Positions 1 through 6,254 of a stretch of 54,743 bases of DNA are shown here, piece after piece; the stretch's first letter is position 1, and every line of letters starts with the position of its first letter. Below the pieces are notes generated by a model. That model searched no databases, was not told the DNA's origin, and was given only the letters and a program-made list of their open reading frames with translations. A program made the position numbers and the translations under genes. The DNA lies in NCBI GenBank assembly GCA_934589675.1, contig CAKTOF010000015.1:1-54743 (forward strand), given 5' to 3'. The DNA comes from an uncultured Oscillospiraceae bacterium. Its GTDB lineage: Bacteria > Bacillota > Clostridia > Oscillospirales > Oscillospiraceae.

Positions 1-65
1 TACTTTTCCTGCAATTCCGGAAATACCTTTGTCTCCAATACCGTTATTTTGCATTCGTAGTTCAT
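1..65 (-). CDS. TIGR04076-like small protein, N-terminal part only
   Basis: The minus strand reads from an ATG at 65 with AGGAGG at 71-76, five bases upstream, and stays open to the window edge. The visible start is MNYECKITVLETKVFPELQE. The pattern CKITVL followed by an E-L-x-x-K helix resembles the start of the TIGR04076 family, small proteins of unknown function in anaerobes. Only about 21 residues are seen, so the family call is tentative. The surrounding DNA is AT-richer than most of the window. Confidence 0.5.
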   Translation of the reverse strand, partial: MNYECKITVLETKVFPELQEK

Positions 66-164
66 AAAAACCTCCTGTGTCTACACGGTGTTGAGTTCAT
101 TAAATTTTGATTTATACCATAAAACTTGCAAACAATTTCAACTGCGAATAATGCGGATGGAAAG

Positions 165-623
165 ATGATTTACAACACAGGCCAAATGAAAGAAGAAGCC
201 AGCCCCAAAGTAAAGGGCTCACGCGTCAATCAAGACGACGGCCCGCGGGGGTTCGCTTCTCCTAGGGAAAGCGTAACAAAAGACAGGGGATCTGTCAAGC
301 AAATACTTTCCCGCGAGCTGGACAGCGCAGGCCGCAAGCTGACGCAGGCGCGGCAGGAGCTTTCGCAGCGGGTGCAGGAAAGCGCCGCGGAAGCCCGGCA
401 GGAGGTTGCGCGGGAAGAAAAGACGGGATATAATGGAACCACACAGAACAATACAGAGGTGCAGCAGCTGAGCCAGGAGAGAAAATACCGGCGGCCGAAG
501 CTGTCCCAATCCGAGTGGAGCCTGCTCAACCGGAAGGAAGGTGGCCGGCCGCAAGACGAGGATCCTCGCGCTAAAGGGAAAGCCCGCAACCATTCAGGTT
601 GCGGGCTTTCTGATTTCTGGTGA
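165..623 (+). CDS. Hypothetical protein fragment, possibly truncated
   Basis: An open frame of about 152 codons whose middle (roughly 280-540) has coding-like third positions (CTG, GAC, CAG, GAG). It encodes a charged, Gln/Glu/Arg-rich helical stretch that looks like coiled coil. The start is uncertain: ATG 165 with a weak GGAAAG, ATG 186, or TTG 126. The frame runs through the tRNA terminator at 578-610 and stops inside tRNA-Glu at 621-623, so its natural 3' end is probably missing. I do not recognise a family. Arg/Gln-rich tails of this kind occur in accessory proteins of conjugative elements, but that is a guess. It could also be non-coding. Confidence 0.3.
   Translation: MIYNTGQMKEEASPKVKGSRVNQDDGPRGFASPRESVTKDRGSVKQILSRELDSAGRKLTQARQELSQRVQESAAEARQEVAREEKTGYNGTTQNNTEVQQLSQERKYRRPKLSQSEWSLLNRKEGGRPQDEDPRAKGKARNHSGCGLSDFW
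578..610 (-). terminator. Terminator of the tRNA-Met/tRNA-Glu unit
   Basis: Perfect 14-bp stem (578-591 with 597-610) around a 5-base loop, built on GCCCGCAACC. It lies eight bases beyond the 3' end of tRNA-Glu in the direction of tRNA transcription. There is a short T-run on both sides, so it may work in both directions. Confidence 0.75.
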
Positions 624-692
624 CCCGGACGGGAATCGAACCCGTGTTACCGCCGTGAAAGGGCGGTGTCTTAGCCGCTTGACCACCGGGCC
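618..692 (-). tRNA. tRNA-Glu (UUC)
   Basis: The minus strand folds as a cloverleaf. The acceptor GGCCCGG pairs with CCGGGTC, followed by discriminator A and encoded CCA (618-620). The anticodon stem CCGCC/GGCGG encloses CTTTCAC, giving anticodon TTC. The T-arm contains GGTTCGAATCC. It is the second gene of a two-tRNA unit, four bases after tRNA-Met. Confidence 0.95.
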
Positions 693-696
693 AAAT

Positions 697-772
697 TGGT
701 AGCGGCAATTGGACTCGAACCAATGACACTCCGGGTATGAACCGAATGCTCTACCAACTGAGCTATGCCGCC
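697..772 (-). tRNA. tRNA-Met (CAU)
   Basis: The minus strand folds as a cloverleaf. The acceptor GGCGGCA pairs with TGCCGCT, with discriminator A and encoded CCA (697-699). The anticodon stem TTCGG/CCGGA encloses TTCATAC, anticodon CAT. Base pair 1-72 is G-U and the anticodon stem lacks the three G-C pairs of initiators, which favours elongator Met. A tRNA-Ile2 with lysidine cannot be excluded by eye. Confidence 0.92.
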
Positions 773-806
773 ATATGAGGGCCCGGCTATCAAACGGGCA
801 AGCACT

Positions 807-835
807 ATAATAACAGAAGGATACCTGTTTGTCAA
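807..835 (-). promoter_or_regulatory. Promoter of the tRNA-Met/tRNA-Glu unit
   Basis: Minus strand TTGACA (835-830), 17-base spacer, TATTAT (812-807), ending about 35 bases before the 5' end of tRNA-Met. Confidence 0.75.
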
Positions 836-900
836 CAGCGTTGCGGCGCAATATTTTCGTTTTTTTACGCATACACTAAGGCAGACAGGAGGGGGCTGCG

Positions 901-1317
901 ATGAAAAAGCTCTGGAAGGCGGCGGTGCTGCTGTACATCGGCGGAATGATCTATGTGCTCGTGGAGCTGCTGTGGCGCGGGAGGTCGCATCCTTCGATGT
1001 TTCTGGCCGGCGGGCTGTGCTTTGTGCTCATCGGCGGGATCAACGGCGGCGCGGGGCGCAGCCTGCCGATCTTTGTGCAGGCGCTGCTCGGCGCGGGCAT
1101 CGTGACGGCCGTCGAGCTGGCCGCAGGGCTGATCTTAAATGTCGGCCTCGGCCTTCGCGTATGGGACTACAGCAGTCTGCCGCTCAATTTTATGGGGCAG
1201 ATCTGCTTTTATTTCTATCTGCTGTGGATCCCGCTCTCGGGGCTGGCGGTCGTGGCGGACGATTGGCTCCGCCATGTGCTCTTCGGCGAGAAAATGCCGG
1301 CGTACCGCTGGTTTTAG
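901..1317 (+). CDS. Putative ABC-transporter type IV family membrane protein (CmpB-like)
   Basis: A 138-residue membrane protein of about four hydrophobic segments (residues ~7-25, 35-52, 60-80, 98-120). It matches the small-protein family annotated as putative ABC-transporter type IV (PF06541), with the conserved elements GxRVWDYS, PLNFMGQICF and a short loop after the last helix. AGGAGGGG precedes ATG 901. No ABC ATPase gene lies nearby, so a transport role is only a family label. The 3' end overlaps the convergent mtaB stop by four bases. The spacer from 773 holds only the divergent tRNA promoter. Confidence 0.7.
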   Translation: MKKLWKAAVLLYIGGMIYVLVELLWRGRSHPSMFLAGGLCFVLIGGINGGAGRSLPIFVQALLGAGIVTAVELAAGLILNVGLGLRVWDYSSLPLNFMGQICFYFYLLWIPLSGLAVVADDWLRHVLFGEKMPAYRWF

Positions 1318-2600
1318 CGCTCGACGAGCACGCCGTCTGCGCAGAGTGCCGTCACGCGGACGTCTGCAAGCTCGTTTTGCTGCGCAGCGCCCTTCAGGTA
1401 GCACTTGACGTAGTTCGGCGCGTGGCCGGTATAGCAGTCTCCCTCGGCCTGCTCAAAGAGGACGGGGACGACGGAGCCAATCATCGCGGCGCGGTATTCG
1501 CGGCTGAGCTCCTCGGCGACGGCGGCGGCGCGGGCGGCGCGGCTTGCTTTTTCGTCGTTTGTGAGCTGCTCCGGCATTCTGGCCGCGGGCGTGCCGTCCC
1601 GGCGGGAGTAGGGGAAGATGTGCATGGCGGCAAAGCCGCAGCGGCGCAGAAAGTCCAGCGTCTGGGCGAAGTCCTCCTCCGTCTCGCCGGGGAAGCCGAC
1701 GATGAGGTCGGTCGTGACGGCGCAGCCGGGGAAGGAATCGCGCAGCAGGCGGACGCTCTCATAAAAGCGCGCCGTGTCATAGTGCCGGTTCATGCGGCGC
1801 AGCACCCGGTCGCAGCCGGACTGGAGGCTCAGGTGAAACTGCGGGCAGAGATTCCCGAAGCCGGAGAGCGCCGCGCAGAACTCCGGATCCACGATGCGCG
1901 GCTCGAGCGAGCCGAGGCGGATGCGGACATCCGGGGCTGCGGCGCAGATGGCGGAAATCAGCGTGCGCGGGCTCGGCTTTCCCGGAAGATCCTCGCCCCA
2001 CGAGGCGACCTCGATGCCCGTGACGACGATCTCGCGGTAGCCGGATGCGGCGAGGGAGCTTGCCTGCTCCACGGCGTCTGAAACCGGCATGGAGCGCACG
2101 GCACCGCGCGTGTAGGGGATGATGCAGTAGGTGCAGTAGTTCTGGCAGCCGTCCTGGACCTTGAGCATGGCGCGCGTGCGGGCCTCCAGGCCGCCGGCGG
2201 GCAGCAGCTCAAAGCCGCGGCGCGCGCGCGGGTCGTCGATGGACTCCAAATGGCGCTTTTCGGCCGCGGCGCGCTCAAGCATCCGGCAGAACGCGGCGCG
2301 GTCGTTCGTGCCGGCGATGACATCGGCGCCGAGCGCGCGGATCTGCTCGGGATGCACCTGCGCGTAGCAGCCGCACACGGCCACGAGCGCGTCCGGGTTC
2401 ATTTTGCGCGCGCGGCGGATGAGATTGCGCGATTTTTTGTCGCTCACGGCCGTGACCGAGCAGGTGTTGATGACGTAGCAGTCGCACGCGTCGGACTCAA
2501 ACGAGCCGATCTCATGGCCGCGGCTGCGCAGCAGCTGCTCCATGGCCTGCGTCTCATACTGATTGACCTTGCAGCCGAGCGTAAAAAATCCAAATCGCAT
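1314..2600 (-). CDS. mtaB: tRNA t6A37 methylthiotransferase MtaB
   Basis: A radical-SAM methylthiotransferase that adds a methylthio group to N6-threonylcarbamoyladenosine at position 37 of tRNAs. From ATG 2600 it is 428 residues, the usual length. The N-terminal UPF0004 domain begins RFGFFTLGCKVNQYET. The radical-SAM cluster motif CQNYCTYC with IIPYTRG follows at about residues 140-155, and a TRAM-like region closes the protein. The frame continues upstream to 2657, but the family signature starts just after ATG 2600, so the shorter start is used; the ribosome site is weak. It converges on the CmpB-like gene. Confidence 0.92.
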   Translation of the reverse strand: MRFGFFTLGCKVNQYETQAMEQLLRSRGHEIGSFESDACDCYVINTCSVTAVSDKKSRNLIRRARKMNPDALVAVCGCYAQVHPEQIRALGADVIAGTNDRAAFCRMLERAAAEKRHLESIDDPRARRGFELLPAGGLEARTRAMLKVQDGCQNYCTYCIIPYTRGAVRSMPVSDAVEQASSLAASGYREIVVTGIEVASWGEDLPGKPSPRTLISAICAAAPDVRIRLGSLEPRIVDPEFCAALSGFGNLCPQFHLSLQSGCDRVLRRMNRHYDTARFYESVRLLRDSFPGCAVTTDLIVGFPGETEEDFAQTLDFLRRCGFAAMHIFPYSRRDGTPAARMPEQLTNDEKASRAARAAAVAEELSREYRAAMIGSVVPVLFEQAEGDCYTGHAPNYVKCYLKGAAQQNELADVRVTALCADGVLVER

Positions 2601-2656
2601 GTTGAAAACCACCAAAAACACGAATTGAAACCAAGGCAGATTCGCCGCCCCGGCCA

Positions 2657-2686
2657 TTGCTTTCCGCTTCCGGATTCCAGTATAAT
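2657..2686 (+). promoter_or_regulatory. Promoter of the HPr-like gene
   Basis: TTGCTT (2657-2662), 18-base spacer, TATAAT (2681-2686), about 75 bases upstream of the start codon at 2762. Confidence 0.6.
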
Positions 2687-2761
2687 AACAGGGTAAACGG
2701 GCGGCAGCTTCCCCATTATACCCTGCCCGGACGCTGTTGTACAGCTTTTTCGGAGGTTCCC

Positions 2762-2998
2762 ATGCGAGAGATTTCGATTCGTCTGACGTCGCTGACGGAC
2801 GTCAAGGAATTTGTGAGCGCCGCGTCGAATGTCGAGTGCGACGTCGAGGTCATCGACGGCGAACGCGCCGTGAACGCCCGTTCCATCAACGATATGTTCG
2901 ATCTGGACTTCAAGCGGCCGCTTCAGGTGGCCATCATCGGCGCGAAAGAGGCCGTTGAGAGCTTCTGCCGGAGCGTGGAGCGCATGATCGTCCTGTAA
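2762..2998 (+). CDS. HPr-like protein without the phospho-histidine
   Basis: A 78-residue protein with the length and beta-alpha pattern of the PTS phosphocarrier HPr; CGGAGG precedes ATG 2762. The region where HPr carries the GLHARPA active-site loop reads LTSLTDVKEFVSAA, with Lys at about position 15, so the His that accepts phosphate is absent. The HPr Ser-46 neighbourhood reads RSINDMFDLDF, similar to the HPr SxxGxxxL segment. I infer a regulatory or degenerate HPr relative that cannot carry phosphoenolpyruvate-derived phosphate. It is followed by a strong hairpin that overlaps the ribosome site of the next gene. Confidence 0.7.
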   Translation: MREISIRLTSLTDVKEFVSAASNVECDVEVIDGERAVNARSINDMFDLDFKRPLQVAIIGAKEAVESFCRSVERMIVL

Positions 2999-3031
2999 AA
3001 ACGCAAAGCCGGACTGCGGCGCATATCCCGT

Positions 3032-3085
3032 CCCTTCTTCTCATATGCTTGACCAAGGCATATGAAAAGAAGGGGTTGTTTTTTT
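3032..3085 (+). terminator. Hairpin plus T7 tract overlapping the dacF ribosome site
   Basis: Left arm 3032-3048 and right arm 3058-3074 pair over 17 positions with a single mismatch around a 9-base loop. T7 follows at 3079-3085 and the dacF ATG starts at 3086. The right arm contains the dacF ribosome site AGAAGGGG. The structure looks like a terminator for the HPr-like gene. It would also hide the dacF ribosome site, so it may act as an attenuator. Confidence 0.75.
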
Positions 3086-4246
3086 ATGCGGAGATCATGC
3101 GCTTTTTTGCTGACGCTGCTGCTCACTGCGGCGGCCGTGCTGCCCGCCGCGCCGGCGCGGGCGGCGGAGCTTGAGATCGCGGCGCCGTCGGCCATTCTCA
3201 TCGACGCGGCGACGGGGACGGTGCTCTATGAGAAAAACGCGCACGAGCGCCTCGCACCGGCCAGCGTGACGAAGGTCATGACGCTGCTGCTCATCATGGA
3301 GGCACTCGACTCCGGCCGCATCGGCTGGGACGACACCATCGCCGCGAGCGCGGCCGCCGCGGCCAAGGGCGGCAGCCAGATCTATCTGGAGGAAAACGAG
3401 CAGATGGGCCTGCGCGATATGCTCAAAAGCGTCGTCGTCGCCTCGGCCAACGACTGCGCCACGGCGCTGGCGGAGCACGTCTCGGGCAGCGAGAGCGCGT
3501 TTGTCGCGCGCATGAACGAGCGGGCGTCCGAGCTCGGCATGGCCGACACGCACTTTGTCAACTGCACCGGCCTCGACGACGACCCGGACGCGTCCGAGCA
3601 CCTGACGAGCGCGCACGACATCGCCGTCATGAGCCGCGAGCTTTTAAAGCATGACGCCATCCGCGAATACACGACCATCTGGATGGACACGGTGCGCGGC
3701 GGGCAGTTCGGCCTTTCCAACACGAACAAGCTCGTGCGCTTTTACAGCGGCACGACCGGCCTGAAAACGGGCTTTACGCGCGCGGCGGGGTACTGCCTGT
3801 CCGCCTCGGCCGAGCGCGACGGGCTTGAGCTCATTGCCGTTGTGATGCACTGCAATACGTCGACCGACCGCTTTGAGTCGGCCAAGGCGCTGCTCGACTA
3901 CGGCTTTGCAAATTACTGCCTCATCGAAGCCGCGCCGGAGACACCGCTGCCCGCAGTGCCCGTCGTGCTCGGTCGGGAGGAGACGGTGCAGGCCGTGCTG
4001 GCCGACGACACGCCGATTTTGGCCGACAAGGGCGCGGCGGCCGGCGTGGAGAAGACCGTGGAGATGGCCGAGGCCGTCAGCGCGCCCGTCGAGGCCGGGC
4101 AGAAGCTCGGCACGCTCGTCATCCGCTCCGGCGGGCAGAAGATCGCCCAGCGCGACATCGTCGCGGCGCAGGCCGTGGAGAAGCTCACCTGGTGGCAGAT
4201 CGCCGTGCGCCTGCTCGGCGAGGTGTGCATGAGCGGGGCAAAGTGA
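3086..4246 (+). CDS. dacF: D-alanyl-D-alanine carboxypeptidase (DacF/PBP5 type)
   Basis: A serine peptidase of family S11 that removes the terminal D-Ala from peptidoglycan stem peptides outside the membrane. It is 386 residues from ATG 3086. A signal peptide (residues 1-24, hydrophobic core FLLTLLLTAAAVLP, cleavage near ARA-A) is followed by the catalytic ASVTK motif at about residue 59, SAND (SxN) and LKTG (KTG). A C-terminal PBP5 beta domain and a final amphipathic helix (KLTWWQIAVRLL) for membrane association follow. ATG 3062 is an alternative start, but AGAAGGGG fits ATG 3086. The ribosome site lies inside a long hairpin. Confidence 0.92.
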   Translation: MRRSCAFLLTLLLTAAAVLPAAPARAAELEIAAPSAILIDAATGTVLYEKNAHERLAPASVTKVMTLLLIMEALDSGRIGWDDTIAASAAAAAKGGSQIYLEENEQMGLRDMLKSVVVASANDCATALAEHVSGSESAFVARMNERASELGMADTHFVNCTGLDDDPDASEHLTSAHDIAVMSRELLKHDAIREYTTIWMDTVRGGQFGLSNTNKLVRFYSGTTGLKTGFTRAAGYCLSASAERDGLELIAVVMHCNTSTDRFESAKALLDYGFANYCLIEAAPETPLPAVPVVLGREETVQAVLADDTPILADKGAAAGVEKTVEMAEAVSAPVEAGQKLGTLVIRSGGQKIAQRDIVAAQAVEKLTWWQIAVRLLGEVCMSGAK

Positions 4247-4248
4247 GC

Positions 4249-4277
4249 TTGTGTTTTGCCCTCTGATGCGTTAAAAT
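4249..4277 (+). promoter_or_regulatory. Promoter of pgi
   Basis: TTGTGT (4249-4254), 17-base spacer, TAAAAT (4272-4277). It sits directly after the dacF stop and 36 bases before the pgi ATG. Confidence 0.6.
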
Positions 4278-4312
4278 GGGGAAAAAGCCTGAACACGAAA
4301 GAGGGGCTCCGT

Positions 4313-5602
4313 ATGATCACGACGGACATTTCAAATATCTGGGGCGAAGTGAGTCTGCCCGACCTGCTCGCGAGCGAAAAGCTCATTTTTGACGCGCACA
4401 AGCTCGTCACGGACGGCGGCGGGCGCGGGGAGGACTACCGCGGCTGGGTCGTCCTGCCCGACCGGGTGTTTCCGGAGGAGGTCGCGCGCATCACCGCCGC
4501 GGCGGACCGCATCCGCCAGCAAAGCGACGTTTTCGTCATCTGCGGCATCGGCGGGTCGTACCTCGGCGCGCGCGCGGCCATTGAGCTGCTGTGCGGCGCG
4601 AATCACAATCTGACGCGCCGGCCGCAGATCGTCTTTGCGGGCAACAATCTGTCCACCCGCGCGTGGAACGAGCTGTGCGCCATTCTGGAGGGGCGCGACT
4701 TCAGCGTGAACTTCATCTCCAAATCCGGCACGACGCTTGAGCCGGCGCTGGCCACACGCTCGCTGCGCTGGCTGCTCGAGCGGCGCTACGGCACGGACGG
4801 CGCGCGCGAGCGCATCTATGTCACGACCGACCGCACGGCCGGCGCGCTGCGCACGATGGCCGAGTCTGAAAAGTGGGAGTCGTTCGTCATCCCGCGCGAC
4901 GTCGGCGGGCGCTACAGCGTGCTCTCGGCCGTCGGCCTGCTGCCGATGGCCGTGGCCGGCATCGACATTTCCGCGGTGCTCGCGGGCGGCTCGCTCGCGC
5001 GCGAGGAGCTGAACATCCGCTCGTTTGAAAACCCGGCGTGGCAGTATGCGGCAAGCCGCTACCTGCTCGCGCAGACGGGCAAGCAGATCGAGCTTCTGTG
5101 CGCGTGGGAGCCGGACGCGGCCTACCTCGGCCGCTGGTGGCAGCAGCTGTTCGGCGAGAGCGAGGGCAAGGAGGGGAAAGGTCTCTTCCCGGCGTTTCTG
5201 GAGTACTCGGCCGACCTGCACTCCATGGGCCAGATGGTCCAGCAGGGGCGGCGGAACCTGTTCGAGACGATCCTGACGTTCGATCCGCCGCAGAAAAAGG
5301 CGGCCGTGGAGCTCGACTGGAAGGATCTTGACGGCCTCAATTACTTAGACGGCAAGACGCTCGACTTTGTCGAGCGGCAGGCGTGCGCGGGCGTCATCGG
5401 CGCGCATGTGGACGGCGGCGTGCCCATCATCACCATCGACGCCGGCCCGCTCGATGCGCACAAGCTCGGCGAGCTTTTCTACTTTTTCGAGCTCTCGTGC
5501 GCGCTGTCGGCGTATATGCTCGGCGTCAATCCGTTCGACCAGCCGGGCGTGGAGGCCTACAAGGAAAACATGTTCCGCCTGCTCGGCCGGCCGGAAAAAT
5601 AA
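4313..5602 (+). CDS. pgi: Glucose-6-phosphate isomerase
   Basis: Interconverts glucose 6-phosphate and fructose 6-phosphate in the cytosol. It is 429 residues from ATG 4313 (AGAGGGG upstream), close to the roughly 450-residue Firmicutes form. Visible are CGIGGSYLGARAA, the sugar-phosphate loop FISKSGTTLEPA, the DVGGRYSVLSAVGLLP signature, and near the C-terminus GVNPFDQPGVEAYK with the catalytic-region Lys. The frame extends upstream to 4256, but that part overlaps the promoter and lacks family similarity. Confidence 0.95.
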   Translation: MITTDISNIWGEVSLPDLLASEKLIFDAHKLVTDGGGRGEDYRGWVVLPDRVFPEEVARITAAADRIRQQSDVFVICGIGGSYLGARAAIELLCGANHNLTRRPQIVFAGNNLSTRAWNELCAILEGRDFSVNFISKSGTTLEPALATRSLRWLLERRYGTDGARERIYVTTDRTAGALRTMAESEKWESFVIPRDVGGRYSVLSAVGLLPMAVAGIDISAVLAGGSLAREELNIRSFENPAWQYAASRYLLAQTGKQIELLCAWEPDAAYLGRWWQQLFGESEGKEGKGLFPAFLEYSADLHSMGQMVQQGRRNLFETILTFDPPQKKAAVELDWKDLDGLNYLDGKTLDFVERQACAGVIGAHVDGGVPIITIDAGPLDAHKLGELFYFFELSCALSAYMLGVNPFDQPGVEAYKENMFRLLGRPEK

Positions 5603-5640
5603 CTTTGCTTCATTCTTGGGGCAAAAATTACGAAAACCGG

Positions 5641-5669
5641 TTGAAAATGCGTATGGAAACTGGTAGAAT
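5641..5669 (+). promoter_or_regulatory. Promoter of the small P-loop gene
   Basis: TTGAAA (5641-5646), 17-base spacer, TAGAAT (5664-5669), 45 bases upstream of the start codon at 5714. Confidence 0.7.
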
Positions 5670-5713
5670 AGCTACATGAAACGGCTCTGCCGATGTCTAA
5701 AGGAGGAATTTCC

Positions 5714-6127
5714 ATGGTGAAAGTTATTATGGGTCTGAAAGGTTCTGGAAAGACCAAACAGATGATCGACTCCATCAACAACGCAGTGAAGGAAGAGCCC
5801 GGCGTCATGGTTTGCATTGAAAAAAGCGACAAGCTTCGCTTTGACATTGACTATCGCGTCCGCCTGATCGAATCCGGCGAGTATGAGATGGACGGCTACA
5901 GCAGCCTCAAGGGCTTTATCAGCGGCCTGCACGCAGGGAATTTTGATATTACGCATATTTTTATCGACAGCCTGTACAAAGTCGCCAACTGCGAAGGCGA
6001 CATCGCCGAGACCGAGTCGTTCCTGGACTGGTGCGACGCGTTCGGCAAGAACAACAACATGAGCTTCACCATCACCATCTCGGACGACATCAAAAAAGCA
6101 ACGCCGGGCATCGAGAAGTTCTTCTAA
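5714..6127 (+). CDS. Small P-loop NTPase-like protein of unknown role
   Basis: 137 residues. AAAGGAGG precedes ATG 5714. The N-terminus is a beta strand leading into a Walker A loop, KVIMGLKGSGKTKQM. A possible Walker B strand reads THIFIDSLYK at about residue 78, and a later strand reads FTITISDD. No membrane segment or second domain is present, so this is a minimal P-loop fold, half the size of ordinary kinases. Similar short ATP-binding proteins in gut Clostridia are usually annotated hypothetical. The gene stands alone between its own promoter and a strong terminator. I do not know its function. Confidence 0.75.
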   Translation: MVKVIMGLKGSGKTKQMIDSINNAVKEEPGVMVCIEKSDKLRFDIDYRVRLIESGEYEMDGYSSLKGFISGLHAGNFDITHIFIDSLYKVANCEGDIAETESFLDWCDAFGKNNNMSFTITISDDIKKATPGIEKFF

Positions 6128-6141
6128 GCTCCATCCAGCAC

Positions 6142-6172
6142 GCGGCGCGCCGTTCGGCGCGCCGCTTTTTTT
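6142..6172 (+). terminator. Terminator of the small P-loop gene
   Basis: Perfect 10-bp stem GCGGCGCGCC with a GTTC loop, followed by T7 (6166-6172). Confidence 0.9.
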
Positions 6173-6189
6173 GTCCAAATCGGACAAAA
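6169..6189. promoter_or_regulatory. Inverted repeat upstream of the PucR-type gene, possible operator
   Basis: Perfect 8-bp inverted repeat TTTTGTCC-N5-GGACAAAA, ending six bases before the -35 box of the next promoter. Its position fits a regulator binding site. The left arm overlaps the preceding terminator T-tract, so part of the symmetry may be coincidental. Confidence 0.35.
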
Positions 6190-6194
6190 TCTGA

Positions 6195-6222
6195 TTGCAA
6201 AGCCGGCCTTCTGTGATAAAAT
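6195..6222 (+). promoter_or_regulatory. Promoter of the PucR-type regulator
   Basis: TTGCAA (6195-6200), 16-base spacer, TAAAAT (6217-6222), 33 bases before ATG 6255. Confidence 0.6.
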
Positions 6223-6254
6223 AGCAGGCATCAAGGGCGATGGAGGAGACGGTT

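Noticed and set aside
765..2081. Long open frame opposite mtaB
   Set aside because: High GC keeps antisense frames open; mtaB on the other strand has full family motifs and this frame has none.
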